A stretch of 64,000 nt of DNA, taken from contig NZ_CP060084.1 in NCBI RefSeq assembly GCF_014211975.1, positions 4,537,001 to 4,601,000 on the forward strand. The letters are read 5' to 3'. The stretch is from Teredinibacter haidensis. GTDB lineage: Bacteria > Pseudomonadota > Gammaproteobacteria > Pseudomonadales > Cellvibrionaceae. Of the stretch, positions 1 to 8,823 are shown piece by piece; the stretch's first letter is position 1; each line of letters opens with the position of its first letter. A model generated the notes under the pieces. That model was not told the origin of the DNA, made no database searches, and saw only the letters and a list, made by a program, of their open reading frames with translations. The translations under genes and the position numbers were made by a program.

Positions 1-33
1 TGGTCATGGAAGGTTACTCCCAGGCTGGAGTGT

Positions 34-963
34 CTAGTCTTTCGCGCCCGACGGGGTGTACCAAAGTTTAGATGTGTTTAGAGGCGTTCGTGGTGGTAAT
101 AGAGGGTTGTTGATGCGTAAAATTCGTCGCTTACCAATATTTGATTTGGCTATATCTTCGCCAAAGGTTTCTAGGAAAAGCGCGTTAAAAGAACCATCGG
201 CAATCGCCGCATGCAGCCCTTTTTCGATCATTTTTGCCTGCTCTGAATATTGCTTGCCAACAAAAAAATAGTAGGCTGCAGGGTATTGCAGCACAAGTGT
301 ATGCTCCACAGTAAGATTTTTGCTTTTTATTAATTCAGCTTCTTGCCAAATTTCAGTTAATGCGCGGGGGAAATAGTCGATCCGTTTTAAGTGGGTAAGT
401 TCAATCATACTTTCCCATTGCGGCGACAGGCTGAGGCGAAAGCCGTTACTTTTTAATACCGGCGAGTCTGGCCAATCGGTGCCCTGCACCGCGCGATAGC
501 GCTTGAGCTTTTCGACATTGTTTATACCCGCAAATGTCTTAATGGATTCTGGGTGGATAAAGAACAGTCTCCATCCTGCAAGGCCTTTGTAAAGAGGGAT
601 TCGAATGGGGATAAGTCGTGTTTCGTGAATGTTGTTGGTCATAAACCAGTGGATGGTATAGCGATTTTGTTGCAGATATATCGCACTGCGGCTTTCGCTC
701 ATGGTAGGCAGTGTTTTTTTTGAAAGAGTATAAGACGCCCCACTTTTTTCCAGCGCCAATGTCAGTAACTTTACAAAGTAGGCGTCCCGCTGCTGGTAGT
801 TGAGGGTGAGCGATTCTGGGTAGATAATATTACTGGGCGGCGATGAGCCTTCTGCGCACGCGGTAACGCTCATAAGCAGCGCCAGTAGACAGTATAAATA
901 CTGTATACAGAAGGGTGGGTTTCTACGAGTTGCTAACGCAGTTGGCACTATAATGGTGTCCAT
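34..963 (-). CDS. Periplasmic solute-binding-like protein, probable lipoprotein
   Basis: About 309 residues. The hydrophobic N-terminus (LLALLMSV) leads into a lipobox-like VTAC near residue 36, so the protein is probably exported and lipidated. The body resembles bacterial extracellular solute-binding proteins (type 2 periplasmic fold). It is clearly related to the protein at 3008-3835: both share the pattern of a tyrosine/phenylalanine-rich segment, a 'P-L-K-GL' stretch, a 'DYF' near the middle and a 'YPAAYYFFV' or 'QPGAYYFYV' segment. I chose the ATG at 963; the longer reading starts with TTG. It is divergent from the TolB-like gene. No transporter genes adjoin it, so a sensory or orphan binding role is as likely as import. 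Ligand unknown. Confidence 0.7.
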   Translation of the reverse strand: MDTIIVPTALATRRNPPFCIQYLYCLLALLMSVTACAEGSSPPSNIIYPESLTLNYQQRDAYFVKLLTLALEKSGASYTLSKKTLPTMSESRSAIYLQQNRYTIHWFMTNNIHETRLIPIRIPLYKGLAGWRLFFIHPESIKTFAGINNVEKLKRYRAVQGTDWPDSPVLKSNGFRLSLSPQWESMIELTHLKRIDYFPRALTEIWQEAELIKSKNLTVEHTLVLQYPAAYYFFVGKQYSEQAKMIEKGLHAAIADGSFNALFLETFGEDIAKSNIGKRRILRINNPLLPPRTPLNTSKLWYTPSGAKD

Positions 964-1021
964 TGATAAAGACGGGTGACTTTCGCCCAAGTATAGCTAT
1001 TAAAACATTGGAGAACTCCTT

Positions 1022-1882
1022 ATGCCCCAAGATCTTTCCGTAGAAAGCCAACTCGAACTTCTTCAGGTTGCCACTGGCGAGCGAAGGGTTATCTATCGCG
1101 CTGAGGTTGTGTTTGAAGCGCCTAACTGGCACCCAGCCGATGGCTTTCTGGTTTTTAACCAACAGGGGAGGCTGTATCGCTTTGATTTGTCGGGAACCAA
1201 GGCAGAACTGATCAATAGCGAATTTGCCGGTCGCTGTAACAATGACCACGGAATTTCTCCTGATGGTAAACATATTGTGATCAGCCACCATGCGGAGGAC
1301 AGCGAGGGGCAATCGGTGATTTACATTTTGCCTATTGATGGTGGCGAACCGCGCCGTGTCACGGAACGGTATCCTTCTTATTGGCATGGCTGGTCGCCTG
1401 ATGGAAAAACCTTGGCTTACGTGGCGGGGCGGCCAATAAGCACAGACTACGACATCTATAGTATTGCGGTCGAGGGCGGTGAAGAAACCCGGTTAACATC
1501 CACGTCCGGTTTGGATGATGGGCCTGATTACTCCACCGATGGCCAGCATATTTATTACAACTCCTATCAAAGCGGCATGATGCAGGTCTGGCGTATGGAT
1601 GCTGACGGCTCGAATCCAAAGCAGATGGTTCAATCGCCCCATTCCGATTGGTTTCCCCACCCGTCGCCGGACGGCAAGAAGCTGGTGTTTATCCGTTACC
1701 TCGATGACCAGCAGCAGGATCATCCTTTTGGGAGAGATGTGAAGCTGGTATTACTGGATTTACAAACCGGCGAAGAGCGGGATCTTACAGAGGTCTTCTA
1801 CGGTGGCCAGGGTAGCTTGAACGTCCCCAGCTGGTCTCCAGACAGCCGTCAGTTGGCTTTTGTCAGTTACCGTAAAATGTGA
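1022..1882 (+). CDS. TolB-like beta-propeller (PD40 repeat) protein
   Basis: 286 residues with repeated PD40/WD40-like blades, seen as 'SPDGKHIV', 'SPDGKTLAY', 'STDGQHIYY', 'SPDGKKLVF' and 'SPDSRQLAF'. These blades are typical of the C-terminal propeller of TolB and of DPP-IV N-terminal domains. There is no signal peptide and no peptidase domain, so it is probably a cytoplasmic propeller. Proteins of this kind are often annotated as biopolymer-transport or oligogalacturonate-lyase-like proteins, but no catalytic feature supports either. A GGAGAA ribosome-binding site precedes the ATG. Confidence 0.75.
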   Translation: MPQDLSVESQLELLQVATGERRVIYRAEVVFEAPNWHPADGFLVFNQQGRLYRFDLSGTKAELINSEFAGRCNNDHGISPDGKHIVISHHAEDSEGQSVIYILPIDGGEPRRVTERYPSYWHGWSPDGKTLAYVAGRPISTDYDIYSIAVEGGEETRLTSTSGLDDGPDYSTDGQHIYYNSYQSGMMQVWRMDADGSNPKQMVQSPHSDWFPHPSPDGKKLVFIRYLDDQQQDHPFGRDVKLVLLDLQTGEERDLTEVFYGGQGSLNVPSWSPDSRQLAFVSYRKM

Positions 1883-1945
1883 GCCTCGCATTTTGCTTAA
1901 AGCTGCGAAATAATGCGCGCCCCAATGCTTTTGTAGTTCTCTGCC

Positions 1946-2935
1946 ATGCCTGAAACATCAAGCTCTTCTGCTGCCTATCGTCCGCCAAACAACAGCGGTA
2001 TTTCTTTCTCTATGTGGCGAAAGCTGTTTTTCAATGCTTCGCCGAAGTACTGGCTATTGGGGGTGGTATTGTTGCTGTGTCGGCTGTTGGCGTTGCTACC
2101 CCATGCCATATTACTGCGAATGGGCCGAGGCCTGGGCTGGCTAATCGCGCGATTGGGTAAGCGGGTGCGCCATATTGCCGAGACGAATATCGGCCTGTGT
2201 TACCCCGAGCTTTCAGATAAGGAAAAGCAAGACCGCCTTGAGGCGAGCTTTAGTGAGCTTGGTATAAGCATTGCTGAAACATTAGAGGTCTGGTTTGGAA
2301 ATCCCGCCAAACGGTTTTGGCCAAATATTGAGCTGAAGGGGGCTGATCACTGGCAGGCGGCGCTGGATTCCGGGCGCGGAATTATTATGCTGTCCTGCCA
2401 TTATGGTAGTCTCGATTTAAACGCTGCGCTGGGAGGCTATTTGGCGCGTAAAGATCGCACTTTCGCCTTTACGTATCGTCAGCCTTCGGACCCTATTGTC
2501 GATGCCTTTTTGCGCGATGCCCGCCACCAGTATGGCAACCATTTTTTCTCAGTGAGCAATTTGGTCGGTATTACTCGAACGCTCAAGCGAAACGGAGTGG
2601 TCTGGTATGCGCCGGATATCGAGGTAAAGAATAAAAATACCGTTTTTGCCGATTTTTTAGCAGTACCGGCTTCCACAACAATTGCCCTTAGCCGTTTGGC
2701 CGCGGCGACCAACGCACTAGTTGTGCCCTATGGCCACTATCGTAGTGCCGACAATACCCGCTATTGTCTACAGATTTACGCCGCCATAGCGAGTTTCCCC
2801 AGTGGCGATGCGCAGTCGGATACCCGGCAAATCAACCGCGAAATAGAGCGTATCATTGCTCCCCATCCTGAGCGTTATTGGTGGAGTATTAAGCGCTTTA
2901 AAAATCGGCCTTCGGGAGAAAAACCAGTGTATTAG
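1946..2935 (+). CDS. LpxL/HtrB-family lipid A late acyltransferase-like protein
   Basis: 329 residues. The sequence matches the lysophospholipid/lipid A acyltransferase family: an N-terminal membrane segment (WLLGVVLLLCRLLALL), then the catalytic H-x4-D motif HYGSLD (His152, Asp157), then a 'DIEVKNKNTVFADFLAVPAS' block typical of LpxL-type enzymes. The family transfers a fatty acyl chain from acyl-ACP to a lipid A precursor at the inner membrane. ATG codons at 1946 and 2012 are both possible starts. It is followed by a solute-binding protein on the same strand. Which lipid A position it acylates cannot be told from the sequence. Confidence 0.85.
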   Translation: MPETSSSSAAYRPPNNSGISFSMWRKLFFNASPKYWLLGVVLLLCRLLALLPHAILLRMGRGLGWLIARLGKRVRHIAETNIGLCYPELSDKEKQDRLEASFSELGISIAETLEVWFGNPAKRFWPNIELKGADHWQAALDSGRGIIMLSCHYGSLDLNAALGGYLARKDRTFAFTYRQPSDPIVDAFLRDARHQYGNHFFSVSNLVGITRTLKRNGVVWYAPDIEVKNKNTVFADFLAVPASTTIALSRLAAATNALVVPYGHYRSADNTRYCLQIYAAIASFPSGDAQSDTRQINREIERIIAPHPERYWWSIKRFKNRPSGEKPVY

Positions 2936-3007
2936 CCAGCAGAACCCCGCATTTTTGCCTAAACTGTAAACAATGACTGATATGCAAATTTGTGGGTTCT
3001 TGTGAGA

Positions 3008-3835
3008 ATGTTAAGAATTTTGGTCTGTATATGTCTTATGGTTATTGCGTGTCCACTGGCTATAGCTCAGGCGTCTTCCCAGAAGGTCTTAACCGTCACC
3101 TTTCCCTATCAACTTTCCCAAGATATTAATCACGAAGATTATTATTTTTCTCAGTTGCTGCGTCTAGCGCTGGATAAAACTGTAGCTCAAGAGGGGCCCT
3201 GGACTTATCGTTCCCACTCGTATTGGATGCGTGACAAGCGTTTGCGTATAGGTTTAACCAGAGGCTTTGTGGATGTCATCTGGTCTCCCGCCAGCGACGA
3301 TTTTGAACAGCAGTTGCTAGCGATTAAAGTACCGCTACTTAAGGGGCTGAGTCAGTACCGCTTGCTACTGATACACGAAGACGATCAGACGCGCTTCGAT
3401 AAGATTGATTCGCTAGAACAGTTGGCGGCTTTGACCGGTGGCATGGGTTCCCAGTGGCCGGATGTTAGTGTGATGGAGGTGAATGGCTTAAAGTTACTGA
3501 CTGTTCCCGGTTATGGCCGACTGTTTAAAATGCTGGCTGCTCGACGTTTTGATTATTTCTCGCGAGGTATTTATCAAATCCAGTCGGAAGTAGATTTTTA
3601 CCCCTCATTGCCGCTGGCAATCGAAAAACATTTGCTACTTAAGCAGCCAGGCGCATACTACTTTTATGTGACGAAAGAAAATCACGCGCTGGCGGATCGT
3701 ATAGAGCGTGGTTTAAAACTGGCTCATAAAGATGGTAGTTTTGACGAGTTGTTTAGTAGTATTCCGCGCTACCGCTGGGCCTACCATGAGCTTGAGCGCA
3801 GAGGCCGAACCTTGTTGGAGCTGAAAACTCCATAA
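3008..3835 (+). CDS. Periplasmic solute-binding-like protein (paralog of 34-963)
   Basis: About 275 residues from the ATG at 3008; longer readings begin at TTG 2990 or GTG 3002. A Sec signal peptide (LVCICLMVIACPLAIAQA) is evident and suggests release to the periplasm. The rest is a type-2 periplasmic binding fold related to the protein at 34-963, with aligned motifs such as 'VPLLKGLSQYRLLLIHED' and 'DYFSRGIYQIQSE'. The two paralogs bracket the TolB-like and acyltransferase genes on opposite strands. No permease or ATPase is nearby. It could be a sensory binding protein. Ligand unknown. Confidence 0.7.
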   Translation: MLRILVCICLMVIACPLAIAQASSQKVLTVTFPYQLSQDINHEDYYFSQLLRLALDKTVAQEGPWTYRSHSYWMRDKRLRIGLTRGFVDVIWSPASDDFEQQLLAIKVPLLKGLSQYRLLLIHEDDQTRFDKIDSLEQLAALTGGMGSQWPDVSVMEVNGLKLLTVPGYGRLFKMLAARRFDYFSRGIYQIQSEVDFYPSLPLAIEKHLLLKQPGAYYFYVTKENHALADRIERGLKLAHKDGSFDELFSSIPRYRWAYHELERRGRTLLELKTP

Positions 3836-3865
3836 AAAATACACAGGCCTATTCCTTGTTATGTA

Positions 3866-4822
3866 TCAAAAGTTGAGCTCGTCTGGGTAGGGGGAAAGGT
3901 AATAAGAATTATCGATATAGCTATTTGGGTGTTTGCGAAAATGGTGCCGGAGCAGCGTACGGGGAATGGTTAACGGGCCGCTTTTAATTCTGCAGGTTTC
4001 AATCGCCCGTAAGATCTCTTTTTTATCGTCACCATCAATTTTATTTTTCAAATAGCCAAAAATATGCATTAACACATTAACATGATTCTTTCGGCTCGCG
4101 AGCTGCGTAAGGGCCGCCATAAGTTGAGTAATATAGCTTTCCCCAAAGGCGTCTAGATTTTCGCCAGGGATATTCGATAGGTAGCGACCGAGCTCGCGAT
4201 AAGCTTTTTGAGAGTGGCTCATCAACAAATATTTATGGCGGGCGTGAAAGGTAATAAGCGCTTTAGCTGTAAGCCCCCCGGAAAGCAGTTGTTTCCAGCG
4301 GTGGTACACATAAACCCGCTCTATAAAATTCTCCCTCAGTGGCAAGTCGTGTAAACGACCTTCCTCTTCGCAGGGTAGTAACGGATTATTGCTCATAAGC
4401 TGTGAAGAGAATAGGCCTACGCCTTTTCGCGTGGGGTGTTCATTATGGTAGGCCTTTACACGCGCCATTCCGCAGCTAGGCGAATCCTTTTTGAAAATAT
4501 AACCGCAAAGGTTGGCCACCCACTCTTGCTGTGCGTCCGCGCAATTCTTTAGCTCTTGAGTAAATTCTTTGCTGGTATCCTTAGTTCCCAGGACTCGTTG
4601 CACAGGAGAACTCAAATCGCCCTCCAGCACAATGCGTATGGGTTCGCGTGGAATGCCAAGTCCTATACTCACTTCTGGGCAAAAGTGCGAGAATTCGAAA
4701 AAGTTACCCAGGGTTTGCGTAATGTATTTATCGTGTTTATGCCCACCATCGTAGCGAACCCGATCACCTAGGAGACAGGCACTAATACCAACTCTTATTG
4801 TGATGGGGTGCGGGCTATCCAT
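3866..4822 (-). CDS. DUF523-DUF1722 two-domain protein (YbgA type)
   Basis: 318 residues. The N-terminal half is a DUF523 domain (starts 'VGISACLLGDRVRYDGGHK', with Cys in 'KKDSPSCGM'). The C-terminal half is a DUF1722/YbgA domain ('FHARHKYLLMSHSQKAYRELG'). This fusion is widespread in proteobacteria and is often encoded near photolyase genes, although none is seen here. The conserved cysteines suggest metal or cofactor binding, but the function is not established. It converges with the binding protein ending at 3835. Confidence 0.85.
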   Translation of the reverse strand: MDSPHPITIRVGISACLLGDRVRYDGGHKHDKYITQTLGNFFEFSHFCPEVSIGLGIPREPIRIVLEGDLSSPVQRVLGTKDTSKEFTQELKNCADAQQEWVANLCGYIFKKDSPSCGMARVKAYHNEHPTRKGVGLFSSQLMSNNPLLPCEEEGRLHDLPLRENFIERVYVYHRWKQLLSGGLTAKALITFHARHKYLLMSHSQKAYRELGRYLSNIPGENLDAFGESYITQLMAALTQLASRKNHVNVLMHIFGYLKNKIDGDDKKEILRAIETCRIKSGPLTIPRTLLRHHFRKHPNSYIDNSYYLSPYPDELNF

Positions 4823-5024
4823 GGCGCAGTTCAGGGGGGCTGATGATTTTCATTATTATAGCAGCGTGTTAAGTTTCGGTGAAAGGAGGGATAAACTTAG
4901 GGCCGCATAAGAGCTGCTAGTCGGTGGTTGAAAAGCTATCTGCGTTGCCAGCGCGGAGTTAAATATGGGAGAGAGATGCTCATCTATTCGCTATACCCTC
5001 CGATTTTTCACCCATTTTTTAGGT

Positions 5025-6368
5025 CTAATATAGCCATACTTCCACGCGGCTGTTTTTACCGCTGCCGCTGCCGTTAGAATTGGCGACCAGTAAATCGGAC
5101 CCATAGCCTAAAACTGGCTCAGATTTTATACCATTTCGGAAAAGAGCAATTTTTACTGCGGATGCGCGCAGGCGCGATAATACTTCTGCCCGGTTGTCTG
5201 AATCTTCTGAATCGCTAAATCCCACTAGCTGGATTTTTAGTTTGTCCAATTTGTTACTCTTCAAATAATTCGTCAGTCGTATAATATCCTTTTTCGCTTT
5301 GTTATCTAGGGAAGATGCACCCGCTTTAAAGCGGAAGTTAACGGATAAGCGTTCTGCATATCTGGCCAGTTGCTGGTACTCCTTTGGACCTTCAAGCTCC
5401 GCTACTTTCGATTTAATGGGGTTTTGTGAAATAAAGCCAATTTTTTCTACGATTGTCTGCCCGGCTTCGCCGTGGGCGTATTCAATGAAATCGGTAACGA
5501 AGGTGTTGCGTGGTTGTTCCGGCGTGTACATATAAAGCCGACGAGAGAGTGCGTAGTCTTCGGTGGCGACATAAATTACCTCTGGTTTTAGCGGTGTTGT
5601 ATTGTTTTCGTTGATGGCCATTGCCTTGGATTTTCGTACTGAGGCTAAACCAACAAAGCCGATACCACCCGCATCTGAACTTACGCTGTCGGAAAGCTCA
5701 TCGTTTGATTCAAATCGCTGTGCTTTCTCCGATAGGGTATAGGTTTTCGCTAATACCAAATTTTTAAAGGTATCCCATGTACCCGATTCACTGTCACGGG
5801 CATAGATACTAATGGCTCTGTTTGCGCCACCGACATCGGCCCAGTTGTTAATCTCGCCAGAAAAAATTCGAGCAATTTGGCTAACCGAAAGGCTATCAAC
5901 CGGGTTCTGGGAGTTTGCGATAATGGCTAAACCATCGATCGCAACCACATGCTCCGCAGACAGGCTATGCATATCGCCATAAGTGGCGCTGAGCGCGCTG
6001 ACTTCGCTACTTTTAATGCCTCGAGAGGCCATCGCAATGTCTGCAGTGCCCACTAGCAGACCTTTAAAGCCAGTTGTGGATCCGTGGGCATGAAGATCAA
6101 CATAAATGGATCCATTCTTTAGAGTACCGCTCACGCGATACTCATTTGGATTCTTTTGTGGCTCAACGGAAACATTGGTTGCACCCTTAGCCTCCATCCA
6201 AGATTTGACCCAGCTTGGTGCCAGCTTGGCGCCTACGGTATTAGAGCCTTCTACAGTGAAGAGTTTGCCGTCGGTACCTGAAGGAAAAGGTTCGATTGCG
6301 GCAACAGAAAAAGAGGAAAGAAGAATAAGAACAAAGAGGACGTGGCGTAACTTCACCAAAGTGTTCAT
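5025..6368 (-). CDS. PstS-like phosphate-binding domain fused to OmpA domain
   Basis: 447 residues from the ATG at 6368 (ATG 6410 is an alternative). A signal peptide (HVLFVLILLSSFSVAA) is followed by a PstS-like substrate-binding domain of about 300 residues. It has features of phosphate-binding proteins: 'FTVEGSNTVGAKLAP' near the start, 'IYARDSESGTWDTFKNLVL' for the anion loop, and 'GGIGFVGLASV'. The last 120 residues form an OmpA-like peptidoglycan-binding domain ('RFKAGASSLDNKAKKDI', 'LVGFSDSEDSDNRAEVLSRLRA', ending 'SRVEVWLY'). The protein is therefore probably periplasmic and tethered to peptidoglycan. No pstCAB genes adjoin it. A PhoB-box-like promoter lies upstream (6474-6507), which fits a phosphate-starvation role. 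Confidence 0.85.
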   Translation of the reverse strand: MNTLVKLRHVLFVLILLSSFSVAAIEPFPSGTDGKLFTVEGSNTVGAKLAPSWVKSWMEAKGATNVSVEPQKNPNEYRVSGTLKNGSIYVDLHAHGSTTGFKGLLVGTADIAMASRGIKSSEVSALSATYGDMHSLSAEHVVAIDGLAIIANSQNPVDSLSVSQIARIFSGEINNWADVGGANRAISIYARDSESGTWDTFKNLVLAKTYTLSEKAQRFESNDELSDSVSSDAGGIGFVGLASVRKSKAMAINENNTTPLKPEVIYVATEDYALSRRLYMYTPEQPRNTFVTDFIEYAHGEAGQTIVEKIGFISQNPIKSKVAELEGPKEYQQLARYAERLSVNFRFKAGASSLDNKAKKDIIRLTNYLKSNKLDKLKIQLVGFSDSEDSDNRAEVLSRLRASAVKIALFRNGIKSEPVLGYGSDLLVANSNGSGSGKNSRVEVWLY

Positions 6369-6473
6369 AGCGATTCGCTTTTGTAAGTAAGGACTAAAGT
6401 TAGGGTTCATTTTGACTGCTTGGTACCCAGCGCAGCACTTTTATAACTAAAACGCCGTCCTTGTCGCGCGCAC

Positions 6474-6507
6474 AACATACTGTTGAAATATTACAGATAT
6501 ATGACAA
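6474..6507 (-). promoter_or_regulatory. Pho-box promoter of the PstS-OmpA gene
   Basis: Read on the minus strand: TTGTCAT (6507-6501), four bases, CTGTAAT (6496-6490), ten bases, then a -10-like TATGTT (6479-6474). Two 7-mers 11 bp apart followed by a -10 ten bases later is the architecture of classical PhoB-dependent promoters (consensus CTGTCAT-N4-CTGTCAT). The site lies about 80-120 bp before the possible start codons. Motif seen directly; PhoB control is inferred. Confidence 0.6.
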
Positions 6508-6769
6508 CTTCAGTGTAGGTAATTTACGCATGTCCGTGTGGCGGTAATACAGTTTTACGTGACATTTTTTGCACGTAGACCAATATCTAAACAATGCCAC
6601 TTTTGCGGCAATTTTTGCTGTCAATAAAAATTAATAAACTCTTGTTATGTTACTTCCCCATATTCTTTCGTACTTCGTCCTGACAAGTTAACAGCGGCTT
6701 TCTCGGACGTGCCAGTGCGAGTGGCAATGCTGGAAAAATGATCGCAAAGGGCATTCCATTTATGCTTTT

Positions 6770-6828
6770 TTGTCATTCAACCATCACATCTTTGTCATCC
6801 AGTTGTCACAAAAAAGCGGAAGTATATG
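6770..6828 (+). promoter_or_regulatory. Tandem PhoB boxes before lipoprotein/TonB-receptor operon
   Basis: Four 7-mers start at exact 11-bp intervals: TTGTCAT (6770), CCATCAC (6781), TTGTCAT (6792) and TTGTCAC (6803). The last two with their 4-base spacer form a near-consensus Pho box; the first two look like a weaker second box. A -10-like TATATG lies at 6823-6828. The start codon of the lipoprotein gene is about 190 bases further on, which implies a long 5' leader. PhoB regulation is inferred from the motif and its periodicity. Confidence 0.65.
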
Positions 6829-7021
6829 CGCGCCAGATCAATGATTTATGGCGACGGCTTTTTGTACGGGCGGGGCGGGGCTTTCAGCTTTTGCGTGTAG
6901 TTGCTTACTTAGAGCCTTGATCAAAAATTTTAGAAAATGCATTTCGTGTTGTGGATAGAGCAGCGGGAGGTGGATTTTTATCAATTTCACATTACGTAAC
7001 TTCTTAGAGAGAGTTAACACT

Positions 7022-8716
7022 ATGAAAATTAAGAGCTTAGTTGGCATTTGCGCGGTTTCCGCAAGCCTGGTTGCTTGTGGTGGTGGAGATATTAAAATCG
7101 ATGCAGCGAATAATTCACCCATCGATAACTCCGTTGCTGGTGACCAAATTGTAAATAGTAATAACCAAGCTGGTGACGGCGAACCAAGTACGGGTTCGAA
7201 TCCATGCGCCTCCTATATTGACAGCAGTGTTACTCGTCAAGGTAGCTACGATGCAGCTACTGGCCACTGTACTTACGGTACAGACTTTGTTTCTCTGAGC
7301 AAGCCCTACGATCAGGAAGAAGACCTTACTTTAAACGACCTACCAAACGATGGTGTACATGTTTTCAACGGTAGCTTGGTTATTGGTAAGAACTATAGCT
7401 CTAATGCTGACCTGTCGGCTGCTGGTATTGCTCAGGGTGGTGACGGTTCTGTTCTTCGCATTGAAGCTGGCGCAACTTTAGCGTTCCGCTCTTCCGACGA
7501 TTATTTCGTGATTAACCGCGGTTCACAGATGTTTGCTGAAGGTGCCGCAGATGCTCCCATTACCGTTACTTCTACTAGTGATGCCGTAGATGGCTCTGTA
7601 GCTGCTGAAGCTGACGGCGAGTGGGGCGGTATGCTTATCAACGGTTTCGGTATCACCAATAAATGTGAATATACCGGTACCATGGGTGTCGATATTGCCT
7701 TGGCAACTGGTGAGGAATGTCACGTAGAGGCTGAAGGTAAAGCCGGTGCTGGTCAGACTCATTACGGCGGTGACAATAATGCGGACAACTCCGGTATTTT
7801 GAACTACTTCATTGTTAAGCACACCGGTGCAGAAGTCGCCCCAGAAAACGAGCTAAATGGTATTTCCTTCAATACCGTAGGTTCTGGTACGACTGTTGAT
7901 TATCTGCAGGCCTATTCAACTCTGGACGATGGCGTTGAAATGTTCGGTGGCGCAGTAAATATCTCTCACTATGTTGCGCTGTATGTTCGTGACGACTCTA
8001 TTGATATTGACGAAGGCTACCAGGGTACGTTTGATTATGCGCTGGTAATTCAAAGTGAAACTTTCGGTAACCAGTGCGTGGAGTCGGATGGTATTGGTAG
8101 CTATAGCAAGAAAGACGCGGTTGTTATTGATGATTATATTGCTCGTGGCTTAAACAGCCGTGCAACCATCCGCAATCTGACTTGCATTATATCGCCATCT
8201 GATCAGGGTACTCGAGGTAACGGTGCTGGATTACGTGTTCGAGAAGCTCATTTCCCAACGATTGAAAACGCCATCGTAACGACTGCATACGGTGCCGATG
8301 CCGTGGTTGACCCAACTAAAAATGAACATTCCTGTGTACGTATTGAAAATGCCGGCGCGACGGATCTGGCGATAGTTGAATCTGTATTCGGTTGTTCTGA
8401 CGTGACTAAAGGCGATCTGGATGGTGCTTCCACTCTGGATTGGCTGAACGCTAACAGCAATGACACTATGGCGACTAATGAAACCGGTGAGAATCCAAGT
8501 TTTGATGACACCGATGTAAATATTGCTTTGTTCGAAGCGAATAGTTTCTACTCACTGGCTTTGGGTGACATGGTTGTTAACGGTGGTGCAGTGACTGTAA
8601 CGCCAACAGAAAGTCGTACTTTCATTGGTGCTGTGACTTCAGGTGATGACTGGACTGCTGGCTGGGCTTATGGCCTGGATCCAAGCAACCGTGGTCAGGC
8701 ACTTTGGTTCGAATAA
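7022..8716 (+). CDS. Beta-helix-like lipoprotein paired with TonB-dependent receptor
   Basis: 564 residues. The signal peptide ends in a lipobox (SLVAC, then GGG), so it is an outer-membrane or periplasmic lipoprotein. The body is rich in short Gly/Asn/Asp repeats such as 'LRIEAGATLAFRSS', 'APITVTSTSDAVDG', 'EWGGMLINGFG' and 'ISFNTVGSGTTVDYLQ', which suggests a right-handed parallel beta-helix. Several cysteines could form disulfides. It is followed 107 bp later by a TonB-dependent receptor on the same strand. Lipoproteins of this kind beside receptors often act as surface-exposed partners. The upstream tandem Pho boxes suggest induction by phosphate starvation. Ligand and precise role are unknown. 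Confidence 0.75.
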   Translation: MKIKSLVGICAVSASLVACGGGDIKIDAANNSPIDNSVAGDQIVNSNNQAGDGEPSTGSNPCASYIDSSVTRQGSYDAATGHCTYGTDFVSLSKPYDQEEDLTLNDLPNDGVHVFNGSLVIGKNYSSNADLSAAGIAQGGDGSVLRIEAGATLAFRSSDDYFVINRGSQMFAEGAADAPITVTSTSDAVDGSVAAEADGEWGGMLINGFGITNKCEYTGTMGVDIALATGEECHVEAEGKAGAGQTHYGGDNNADNSGILNYFIVKHTGAEVAPENELNGISFNTVGSGTTVDYLQAYSTLDDGVEMFGGAVNISHYVALYVRDDSIDIDEGYQGTFDYALVIQSETFGNQCVESDGIGSYSKKDAVVIDDYIARGLNSRATIRNLTCIISPSDQGTRGNGAGLRVREAHFPTIENAIVTTAYGADAVVDPTKNEHSCVRIENAGATDLAIVESVFGCSDVTKGDLDGASTLDWLNANSNDTMATNETGENPSFDDTDVNIALFEANSFYSLALGDMVVNGGAVTVTPTESRTFIGAVTSGDDWTAGWAYGLDPSNRGQALWFE

Positions 8717-8753
8717 TTATTCAGTGAGCCCTACTCACGAATAAGCAACGGTT

Positions 8754-8775
8754 TAGGGCGCCAATCGGCGCCCTA
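8754..8775 (+). terminator. Stem-loop between lipoprotein and receptor genes
   Basis: A perfect 9-bp stem (TAGGGCGCC / GGCGCCCTA) with a 4-base loop lies 38 bases after the lipoprotein stop. The downstream sequence is only moderately T-rich. It may be a partial terminator that lowers receptor expression relative to the lipoprotein, or a processing and stability hairpin. Confidence 0.5.
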
Positions 8776-8823
8776 TCTGTTGTACAACGAACAAAACATC
8801 AGTGAAACTACAGGTCGGTTCAG

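Noticed and set aside
6400..6624. 74-codon minus-strand ORF upstream of the PstS-OmpA gene
   Set aside because: It covers the Pho-box promoter, has no family resemblance and no ribosome-binding site.
6738..6920. 60-codon plus-strand ORF
   Set aside because: It runs through the tandem PhoB array and the -10 region; composition is not coding-like.
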